The position numbers and the translations under genes were made by a program. 6,020 nt of DNA from NCBI GenBank assembly GCA_013003415.1, contig JABDJR010000027.1:1-6020 (forward strand), written 5' to 3'. The DNA comes from Candidatus Eiseniibacteriota bacterium. Lineage in GTDB: Bacteria > Eisenbacteria > RBG-16-71-46 > JABDJR01. The notes beneath the pieces were generated by a model, which had not been told where the DNA came from, ran no database searches, and was given only the letters and a program-made list of their open reading frames with translations. Positions 1 through 5,389 of this stretch are shown one piece after another (the first letter of the stretch is position 1; every line of letters begins with the position of its first letter).

Positions 1-570
1 CTTCGTGATGGTTGTTCCGTAAGGGAAGCGCGAAGACAAACATGCCATGGCGGGCTTGTCCCAGGTGGGAAGACCTAGATGCTTTGACAGGGTGCGTATG
101 TCGTCTTTACGAAAGCCAAAGTCCATGAGTGGCGCCTTCGCTCCCCTCTCCTTGGCCGCCCGCATGCCGGGACGGTGGTCCCCAACGTCATCGAGGGTGG
201 CCCCGTAGAGTACGGCCTCGTACTCAAGTTCATCGCGTGCGTCGAAACACCAATCAAAGAGTTCACTCTTGCAAAAGAAGCAACGGTCGGTGCCATTGGT
301 CACGAAGCCTTCGCGCTGGAGTTCTTGGGAATCAACCAGCCGATGGGTCGCCCCCAGGCGTTTGGCCAAAGCGATGGCCTCGGCTTTTTCTTCGGCCGGG
401 AGGCTGGGTGAGATGGTGGTGAGGGCAAGACATTTGGGTCCCAGGGCTTCCACCGCCATGGCAAGGAGCAGGGTTGAATCGACGCCGCCTGAAAAGGCCA
501 CTACAGCGCCCTTCAGCCCCTTTAGGGATTCAAGGGCCCGAGTGTATTTTTCCTGTAGTTGTGGCTCCAC
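1..570 (-). CDS. larE: LarE-type ATP-dependent sacrificial sulfur transferase (partial, C-terminus outside window)
   Basis: This is a PP-loop ATP pyrophosphatase of the LarE family. LarE adenylates and thiolates pyridinium dicarboxylate mononucleotide to make the nickel-pincer cofactor (NPN) of lactate racemase and related LarA-like enzymes, in the cytoplasm. The reading frame is open to the left edge, giving 190 visible codons. Visible motifs are the PP-loop SGGVDS at residues 27-32, a family-typical RCFFCK at 96-101, GATLDDVGDHRPGMRAA at about 123-139, and ACLSSR at 176-181. Cys177 aligns in motif and position with Cys176 of Lactobacillus plantarum LarE, the cysteine that gives up its sulfur. 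The GTG start at 570 is chosen because AAGGAG lies 5 nt upstream and the PP-loop then falls at the usual distance from the N-terminus. An in-frame ATG at 648 has no comparable ribosome binding site. It is divergent from the glycosyltransferase operon. No larA, larB or larC is visible, so the client enzyme is unknown. Family call is firm; the exact role is inferred. Confidence 0.9.
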   Translation of the reverse strand, partial: MEPQLQEKYTRALESLKGLKGAVVAFSGGVDSTLLLAMAVEALGPKCLALTTISPSLPAEEKAEAIALAKRLGATHRLVDSQELQREGFVTNGTDRCFFCKSELFDWCFDARDELEYEAVLYGATLDDVGDHRPGMRAAKERGAKAPLMDFGFRKDDIRTLSKHLGLPTWDKPAMACLSSRFPYGTTITK

Positions 571-575
571 GATTG

Positions 576-581
576 CTCCTT
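576..581 (-). promoter_or_regulatory. Ribosome binding site of larE
   Basis: Reading the minus strand, AAGGAG is followed by a 5-nt spacer and a GTG codon at 570. This strong Shine-Dalgarno match decides the GTG start over the in-frame ATG at 648. Confidence 0.75.
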
Positions 582-602
582 GAGTGAAATTGGAATCGAA
601 AG

Positions 603-611
603 AGTATAGCA
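603..611 (-). promoter_or_regulatory. Candidate extended -10 promoter for larE
   Basis: The minus strand reads TGCTATACT, an extended -10 element (TGn plus TATACT, five of six matches to TATAAT). Transcription would begin near 596-598, giving a leader of about 26 nt that contains the AAGGAG ribosome binding site. No good -35 box is seen at 16-18 bp spacing, as is usual for extended -10 promoters. The call assumes a sigma-70-like consensus, which is not established for this organism. Confidence 0.4.
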
Positions 612-678
612 ACAACCTTTGGGTTGGTTCGCCGGAAGCCCGCTCCATGGTAGACTTTTCTCTTCAATTTTCGCATGG

Positions 679-684
679 AAGGAG
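679..684 (+). promoter_or_regulatory. Ribosome binding site of the TPR glycosyltransferase gene
   Basis: AAGGAG is followed by only three bases (CCC) before the ATG at 688. The motif is strong but the spacer is shorter than usual, which could lower initiation. It still supports 688 over the in-frame TTG at 619, which has no Shine-Dalgarno sequence. Confidence 0.6.
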
Positions 685-687
685 CCC

Positions 688-2907
688 ATGGAAGACGCAG
701 CCGGTTCACCAATCAATCTCCGCCCGTTATGGGGCGCACTTATTCTTGCGCTTATTCTTCGGGTGGGGGTCTGGGTTCAAGTTCACGAGATTCCTCTCTA
801 TAGTCAACCCAGTGGGGATGCGGCCACCTACGTTGCCTTAGCCGATCTCATCGCCTCCGAGGGTCCCCTCGCCCCTCGTGGCGCGGTCTACAATCAGGCC
901 CCGCTCTACCCTATGTTCTTGTCCGCGCTCCAGGGGATGGGACTCTCTTTGGGGGGCATCCGATGGGTTCAACACGCCTTGGGGATCCTCGGGGTGTTCC
1001 TCATGTGGCTCATCGGACGATCTATCGGCGGACGTTACACGGCCGCTCTGAGCGCGTTTCTAGCCGCAGCCTACGGTCCTCTTATTTTCTTCGAGAGCGA
1101 GCTACTTTCCATATGTCTAGCCATCTTCCTGTTGCAACTCGCTCTTGTGGCCTGGCTCCGCAATTGGAAGCCCATCTTGGCCGGCCTCTTCTGGGGGCTC
1201 GCCGTCCTGGCGCAGCCCAACTTGCTTTTGGCGGGGCTTCTTGTTGTTGCCGTCGGCTTCTACAATCCGAAGTGGTTAGGCCGAGCAAAAAGAAGCGCCC
1301 TGGTCTTCACTCTTATCGGGCTCATGATTCCGTGTAGTCTGACCCTTGCCCGGAACCTCAGTGAAGCGGGATCTCCCACATTGGTCTCTGCCAACGGTGG
1401 CATCAACTTCTTCATCGGAAACAACCGCCAAGCCAACGGTACCTTTCATCTTCCTCCTGATTCGGGTCTGATCAATCGCCCGGAAGGGCTCTTTGCTAGC
1501 GCGGCCGAGGTTGCAGAAAAGGCCCAAGGTTTGGCACCCACGCCAGCAAACGTCGATCGCTTTTGGTGGAATCGGGGCTTTGACTTCTGGATCGGACAAC
1601 CGGGCACGGCCCTCGGGCTCGGAGCCCGCAAAGTTATGTTTGCCCTGAACAACTACGAAGTTCCCAACCACTTTGACTTCGGTTACTTCCGAGAGCGATC
1701 CCGGGTGCTTTGGGCGCTCCCCACCCTAGGCTGGATCATTCCTTTTGCTCTGGTGGGGTTTGTTTTGCTTTGGCGTCGGGGCCGGGCCCTTTTGCCTTTA
1801 GTAGGAATCGGGATCGTGATTTCCGTCACCCTCTTCTTTGTGACCGCACGGTACCGCCTGCCTTTGGTGGTGGTTGCTCTGCCTGCCTGCGCCTTTGCCC
1901 TCAATTGGCTCTGGGATCAGAGACGCTCCCTCACCAAGGCGTGGCCGGCAGGAATCCTCATCGCAGCCGCTCTCGTCATTGCCTTTATCCCCATGATTCA
2001 GACCGATGTGACTCAAGCTCACATGATGAACCTTGAAGGGGCCGCCCTTGCTCAGCAAGGCGACGTGAAAAAAGCGGAAGAGGCTTTCCTTCGTGCGGCT
2101 GAACAAAACCCGCAAAACGCTGAAGCTCTGAACAACCTTGGGCGCATGCAGGCTGAGCAAGGAAAGATTACCGAGGCCCTACAAAATTATCGGGAAGCGC
2201 TTCGGGCCAACCCGCTCCAAGCGGAAACTTATTTTAATCTCGAAGAACTTTACCGCGAAGGAGAGCGCTACGAAGAGGCGCTGCAAATCCTCGACAAACT
2301 TGAAGAAGCTCGAGGGGGACAAGTTGCCGACGTTGCTCCGGCTCTCGCCTATCGACGAGGTCTTGGCCAGCTGGCGATGGGCGACACGGCAAAAGCCGCG
2401 GAGTTGCTTGGGGAGGCCGTTCGCGCGAACGCCAATCTCGGGGGGGCCTGGTCTGCGCTGGCCAAGATTCTCCTTGCCAATCAAGATGGTCGAGCCTGTG
2501 AAGCCGCCCAACGTGCGATGTCCTTGGTTCGTACCGACCTTGAATCCCATCACATCTACGGCGTGTGTCTGGAGGCTCAAGGAAAACACCAAGAAGCCCT
2601 TGGTGTTTACGAAAAGGCTTGGAAGATCTCTCCCAGTAACCCTGAAACACCGTTCCGTCTCGGTCGTGTCCATTACCAACTCGGCGACATGGCCAAAGCC
2701 GAGGGACATTTTCGCGCCGCCATTGAGCGTGGGAAACACCCGGGCGCGCTGATGGCTTTAGGATCGGTCTATGAGCGCCTCCAGCGACCGCAAGACGCTC
2801 GAACCGTCTACACGATCTTATCCCGAGATCTCCCTACATCACCTGAAGCAAAACTTGCTCTTGATCGACTGCGAGTCTTGGGACGCTCCACGAGTGAACG
2901 CCCTTAG
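688..2907 (+). CDS. GT39-like (GT-C fold) membrane glycosyltransferase with C-terminal periplasmic TPR domain
   Basis: The 739-residue protein joins a polytopic GT-C glycosyltransferase (about residues 1-438) to a TPR superhelix (about 443-718). Enzymes of this class use a polyprenyl-phosphate-sugar donor and act on the periplasmic face. About 11 membrane segments are visible: 12-34, 90-109, 117-134, 137-156, 161-175, 177-191, 203-221, 341-362, 367-385, 389-408 and 419-437. The first external loop carries the likely catalytic Asp44 (SGDAATY) and then YNQAPLYP at 68-75, matching the PPLYP-type element of ArnT/PMT-like proteins. A large external loop (222-340) holds NGGINFFIGNN at 236-246, and TARYRLP at 386-392 is also typical of the family. 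Arg/Lys clusters (R111/R116, R157-K161, K195-K201, R363-R366, R412-K417) lie on the predicted cytoplasmic side, which places the C-terminal TPRs outside. It is the first gene of a three-gene operon; its stop overlaps the favoured start of the next gene by 14 nt. Family and fold are confident; sugar and acceptor are unknown. Confidence 0.85.
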   Translation: MEDAAGSPINLRPLWGALILALILRVGVWVQVHEIPLYSQPSGDAATYVALADLIASEGPLAPRGAVYNQAPLYPMFLSALQGMGLSLGGIRWVQHALGILGVFLMWLIGRSIGGRYTAALSAFLAAAYGPLIFFESELLSICLAIFLLQLALVAWLRNWKPILAGLFWGLAVLAQPNLLLAGLLVVAVGFYNPKWLGRAKRSALVFTLIGLMIPCSLTLARNLSEAGSPTLVSANGGINFFIGNNRQANGTFHLPPDSGLINRPEGLFASAAEVAEKAQGLAPTPANVDRFWWNRGFDFWIGQPGTALGLGARKVMFALNNYEVPNHFDFGYFRERSRVLWALPTLGWIIPFALVGFVLLWRRGRALLPLVGIGIVISVTLFFVTARYRLPLVVVALPACAFALNWLWDQRRSLTKAWPAGILIAAALVIAFIPMIQTDVTQAHMMNLEGAALAQQGDVKKAEEAFLRAAEQNPQNAEALNNLGRMQAEQGKITEALQNYREALRANPLQAETYFNLEELYREGERYEEALQILDKLEEARGGQVADVAPALAYRRGLGQLAMGDTAKAAELLGEAVRANANLGGAWSALAKILLANQDGRACEAAQRAMSLVRTDLESHHIYGVCLEAQGKHQEALGVYEKAWKISPSNPETPFRLGRVHYQLGDMAKAEGHFRAAIERGKHPGALMALGSVYERLQRPQDARTVYTILSRDLPTSPEAKLALDRLRVLGRSTSERP
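2014..2841 (+). repeat. Protein-level array of about eight tetratricopeptide repeats
   Basis: Residues 443-718 of the first glycosyltransferase fall into about eight 33-35-residue units, starting near residues 443, 477, 511, 549, 584, 618, 651 and 685. Several show the TPR pattern well: small residues at helix-A positions (LNNLGRMQAEQGK, HIYGVCLEAQGK, RLGRVHYQLGD), then EAL or KAE, and a terminal Pro such as NPQ, NPL or SPS. Units 3, 4 and 5 are more degenerate. The nucleotide sequence is diverged between units, so this is an old protein repeat and not a recent DNA duplication. TPRs usually bind peptides or partner proteins. Confidence 0.85.
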
Positions 2908-4591
2908 AATTCTCGCTCTCTTAGGAGGCACGGTGGGTTTGGGCATCATGATCCAAATCCTCGTCCTAACTTCTCCGGCGCAACCGGTTTTCCAGTACGG
3001 TGCCCGGTGGTTTCAAGAGCCCGCCACGGGAGAGTTCTCTTTCTATCTGCGCTTCGTCGCCCTCGGCGTTCCCACGACCGCGCTTCTTGCGGTCGGCTTC
3101 TGGCAGTTTCCCGGCGGCTTGGAAAAGCTGAAACGTTTATCGAGCCTGCGCATTCTCTTACCGCTTTTGGCTAGCACGGCGGTTGGAGCGACCACCTTTT
3201 GGGTCTTGCAGAGTTCTGTAGTGACGGACGACGAGTATGTGTACCTCTTTCAAGCCGCTCTTCTCGCCTTAGGGAAGGCGTCCTACCCCGCGCCCCCACT
3301 GGGAGAGTTCTTTGTAAACGTCTTTGTCGTCATGCACGACGGGCGATGGCTCGGGCAGTATCCACCTGGTCACCCCCTTCTCCTTGCGCCCTTTGCCATG
3401 GTCGGGATTCCACGGCTGCTACCTATTGTTCTGGCCGGTCTCAATGCCTCCATCAGCTTCGCGGTCCTAAGGCACGTTTTTGGATCGACCTGGGCTTGGT
3501 TGGGAACCGCACTATTGTTGCTGTCTCCCCTTTTTATCTTCACCGGAAGTACCTTGTTGAGTCACAGCACAGCGTATCTCGCTCTAGCCCTCGGCATTCT
3601 GTTCTTTTTTCGGTGGTCGAAAGAGCCCCGAGCAGCCCTCTCCTTGGGCGGCGGATTGGCGCTTGGGTTTCTCTTTGCGACGCGACCCTATACGGGCTTG
3701 ATTCTGGGAGGTTTAGTCGCGCTTTATTGGGCCGTTTGCATCATTAAACAAAAAAGGCTCTTCGACTTGGTTACCCTCGTCCTAGGGGGTGGCGTCTTTG
3801 TCCTCTTCTTCCTGTTTTATAACCAACAGGCCACGGGAGACGCGTTCACCACCGGCTACCAGGCCATACGCGGGGCGGGACAGGTCGAGCTGGGGTTCGG
3901 CCCGGTTGCCCCGGGCATCGAGCACACTTTTGCTCAAGGACTACGCAACGTCGCCCTCTTATGCGTGCGTTTCCTCATTTGGGGCTTGAGCCCCGTTCTG
4001 ATGCTCCTCTCGCCTCTGCTGATCCTAGCCGCGGTTCTAAGTCGGCAGTCGAGAGTCCCCGAGGTGCGCCTGTCCGCGATTCTGGTGGTAGGTGGGATGT
4101 TGAGCTACATTGCTTATTGGTCCATGGGTGTCATGGACACCGGGCCGGTGAAAACCTACGAGCTCCTCCTTCCGGGCATGATTCTGGCCTTAGCCGGTCT
4201 CCGCTTCGCTAGAGATCGCTTCGGCTCCCGAAGCGTCCTTGCCGCCAGTCTTGCCTCCTGCCTTGTTGCAACCTCAGTACTCTTCCCATTTCAAACCCGA
4301 CATTTGAGAGCCCTCACCGATGTCATTCAGGCACCTCACCGTGAGGTGGCTAAGACTGTGGAACCGCCGGCGATCGTTTTTGTAGAAGGAATGCAACGAC
4401 CTCCTTACGAGAGCTGGGTGTTTGGGCGACCCAATCCAAGTCCTGATCTTCAAGATCCCATCCTTTTTGTGCGTGATGCGGGTGCTCAAAACCAAGTCTT
4501 CCTTGAAGCCCATCCCGGTCGGCGGGGTTATCGCCTCTCCCTTACAGCAAATCAGCCCGTGGTCTTGCCACTTCAAAACCGGAGACGTTAA
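2894..4591 (+). CDS. GT-C/GT39-like polytopic membrane glycosyltransferase
   Basis: From the GTG at 2894 the product is 565 residues with about 12-13 hydrophobic segments. It resembles ArnT/PMT-like GT-C enzymes, which transfer sugars from lipid-linked donors at the periplasmic face. An acidic DDE at 112-114, followed by YVYLFQAA, is the likely first external loop with the catalytic acid. QYPPGHPLLLA at about 155-165 is the typical PP element, and RPYTGL (264-269), TGDAFTTGY (314-322) and TGPVKTYELLLPG (416-428) are further family-like segments. The DDE loop comes after the third hydrophobic segment, so two extra helices seem to precede the usual GT-C core. A soluble tail of about 95 residues follows the last helix. 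Start choice is uncertain: the frame is open back to an ATG at 2771, but that stretch lies inside the convincing last TPR of the upstream gene. A GTG at 2933 has AGGAGG nearby but would cut the first helix. Translation is probably coupled to the gene before it. The stop overlaps the next ATG. Substrate is unknown. Confidence 0.75.
   Translation: MNALRILALLGGTVGLGIMIQILVLTSPAQPVFQYGARWFQEPATGEFSFYLRFVALGVPTTALLAVGFWQFPGGLEKLKRLSSLRILLPLLASTAVGATTFWVLQSSVVTDDEYVYLFQAALLALGKASYPAPPLGEFFVNVFVVMHDGRWLGQYPPGHPLLLAPFAMVGIPRLLPIVLAGLNASISFAVLRHVFGSTWAWLGTALLLLSPLFIFTGSTLLSHSTAYLALALGILFFFRWSKEPRAALSLGGGLALGFLFATRPYTGLILGGLVALYWAVCIIKQKRLFDLVTLVLGGGVFVLFFLFYNQQATGDAFTTGYQAIRGAGQVELGFGPVAPGIEHTFAQGLRNVALLCVRFLIWGLSPVLMLLSPLLILAAVLSRQSRVPEVRLSAILVVGGMLSYIAYWSMGVMDTGPVKTYELLLPGMILALAGLRFARDRFGSRSVLAASLASCLVATSVLFPFQTRHLRALTDVIQAPHREVAKTVEPPAIVFVEGMQRPPYESWVFGRPNPSPDLQDPILFVRDAGAQNQVFLEAHPGRRGYRLSLTANQPVVLPLQNRRR
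2923..2928 (+). promoter_or_regulatory. AGGAGG motif near the start of the second glycosyltransferase
   Basis: A perfect AGGAGG lies 4 nt before an in-frame GTG at 2933. It could serve that alternative start, giving a protein 13 residues shorter than from 2894 with a truncated first membrane helix. It could also be chance within the Leu-Gly-Gly codons. The start at 2894 has only a weak GGGA about 11 nt upstream, so this motif keeps the start call open. Confidence 0.35.
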
Positions 4592-4593
4592 TG
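4581..4593 (+). promoter_or_regulatory. Ribosome binding site and TAATG stop/start overlap before the lipoprotein gene
   Basis: GGAG at 4581-4584 lies 6 nt before the ATG at 4591. The first base of that ATG is the last base of the upstream TAA stop. This arrangement is a classic sign of termination-reinitiation coupling and fixes the start of the lipoprotein gene. Confidence 0.8.
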
Positions 4594-5304
4594 AGAATTC
4601 TCTTTTGGCTCGTGTTTAGTTTTACGACAGCGATATTTCTGGTGAGCTGCGGGGACGAGAACACCTCCATGCCACCCACCATGGGATTTGAGAATCCTGG
4701 AGGCCTATTTTTTGATCCCCAGCGTTTTTGTCATCAAGAAACGGTTTCCGACACTTTGTTTGTCTACAACCTTGGGGATACCACTCTCGTTTGGACCCCG
4801 ACGCATTTCCCGGTGGGCTCCACCGGCCTCGATCGTGAAATCGAAGTCGCCCCCAACACCATTGCCGCGGTTTTATGGAGCCGAACCTCAACCGTATCCG
4901 ATTCTCTCGTGGTAGAAAGCAACGACCCTGAGCGCCCGCGGGTCGTTGCCTATTTTGACGCAGCCTCCGATGTCGGTAGCGGCAACGTGCCCTTGGCACC
5001 TCTTCCCGGATATCCAGCCAACGGCATTTCCTTTTCCCGATCGGTGGACGAGTTTGATATCGGGTGGAGTGGAGAAACCGTTTGTGAGGGCACCCTGACA
5101 TATCGCTTTCAAGTGGCCTTGGAACCCCAATTCCAAGTCCCGGTCTTGAGCGTGGTTCTCAATCAACCACGGGCGGTGATCGAGATCGAACCCTCTGACC
5201 GAGGAAGTGAAGCCTACTGGCGTGTGCGAGGCGAACTTCAACTCCCGGGCGGTGGACGCCTGAGCGGCCCCTGGAGTCCCCTTCGACGCTGGGTCCTTCA
5301 ATAG
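4591..5304 (+). CDS. Lipoprotein with ASH-like Ig domain and FnIII-like domain, function unknown
   Basis: The 237-residue product begins with a lipoprotein signal: MRILFW, a hydrophobic stretch, and the lipobox LVSC with the lipid-bearing Cys20. Gly21 at the +2 position argues against inner-membrane retention, so outer-membrane anchoring is likely if the Lol rule applies here. Residues about 50-125 resemble an ASH (ASPM/SPD-2/Hydin) or DUF1573-like beta-sandwich. The tell-tale parts are DTLFVYNLGDTTLVW and the ending SLVVESNDPERPRVVAYF. Residues about 136-237 resemble an FnIII domain, with PLPGYPANG at the start, LTYRFQVALEPQF in the middle, and EAYWRVRG and SGPWSPLRRW at the end. No enzymatic motif is seen. 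It is the last gene of the operon with two GT-C glycosyltransferases, so it may be an acceptor, scaffold or surface partner of their product; this is inference from context. The gene itself is not one I recognise by name. Domain calls are from pattern recognition. Confidence 0.75.
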   Translation: MRILFWLVFSFTTAIFLVSCGDENTSMPPTMGFENPGGLFFDPQRFCHQETVSDTLFVYNLGDTTLVWTPTHFPVGSTGLDREIEVAPNTIAAVLWSRTSTVSDSLVVESNDPERPRVVAYFDAASDVGSGNVPLAPLPGYPANGISFSRSVDEFDIGWSGETVCEGTLTYRFQVALEPQFQVPVLSVVLNQPRAVIEIEPSDRGSEAYWRVRGELQLPGGGRLSGPWSPLRRWVLQ

Positions 5305-5389
5305 CTTCGGGCTCCCCCCGCTGGATGAATCAGCCCAAAACAAAAGGGGGTGCCTTGAAAGCACCCCCTTCACTGCACATTCGGCTTTC
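5305..5389. other. Convergent intergenic region
   Basis: These 85 bases lie between the end of the rightward operon and the end of leftward proS. They hold one strong hairpin (5344-5370). A much weaker potential pairing of GGGCT at 5309-5313 with AGCCC at 5332-5336 is also present. No gene is supported here. Confidence 0.7.
5344..5370 (-). terminator. Intrinsic terminator of proS, possibly weakly bidirectional
   Basis: A perfect 10-bp stem (AAGGGGGTGC pairing with GCACCCCCTT) encloses a 7-nt loop and begins 20 nt past the proS stop codon. Read on the minus strand, the stem is followed by TTGTTTTGGG, and together with the stem's own final TT this makes a T-rich tract typical of a Rho-independent terminator. 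Read on the plus strand, it is followed by only TT and then CACTGC, so it should stop the glycosyltransferase operon less efficiently. Confidence 0.85.

Larger units (their letters stand above)
571..687. other. Divergent intergenic region between larE and the glycosyltransferase operon
   Basis: These 117 bases separate two divergently read genes and must hold the start signals for both unless an upstream start is used. The leftward side has the extended -10 candidate. On the rightward side, TAGACT at 651-656 with TTCGCC at 628-633 (17-bp spacing) is the best pair found, but its -35 match is poor. No obvious operator palindrome or riboswitch-like structure was seen by eye. Confidence 0.6.

Noticed and set aside
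129..422. Plus-strand open frames opposite larE (129-422 and 175-411)
   Set aside because: They are antisense to a clearly recognisable LarE reading frame and lack any family-like sequence.
571..648. N-terminal extension of larE to an in-frame ATG at 648
   Set aside because: It would put the candidate larE promoter and the strong AAGGAG site inside the coding region and add residues not usual before the PP-loop.
619..687. N-terminal extension of the TPR glycosyltransferase to a TTG at 619
   Set aside because: There is no Shine-Dalgarno sequence before it and the extra residues do not look like a cytoplasmic lead-in. ATG 688 has AAGGAG upstream and places the first membrane helix normally.
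2179..2739. Minus-strand open frame of 186 codons inside the TPR region
   Set aside because: It is antisense to a well-supported TPR array. Its translation has no recognisable domain and no convincing ribosome binding site.
2138..2752. Plus-strand open frame of 204 codons overlapping the TPR region
   Set aside because: It is an out-of-frame shadow of the TPR gene, basic and without domain features.
5309..5336. Weak hairpin GGGCT/AGCCC as a terminator for the rightward operon
   Set aside because: The stem is only 5 bp with an 18-nt loop and no T-tract follows it in the plus direction (AAAACAAAA instead).
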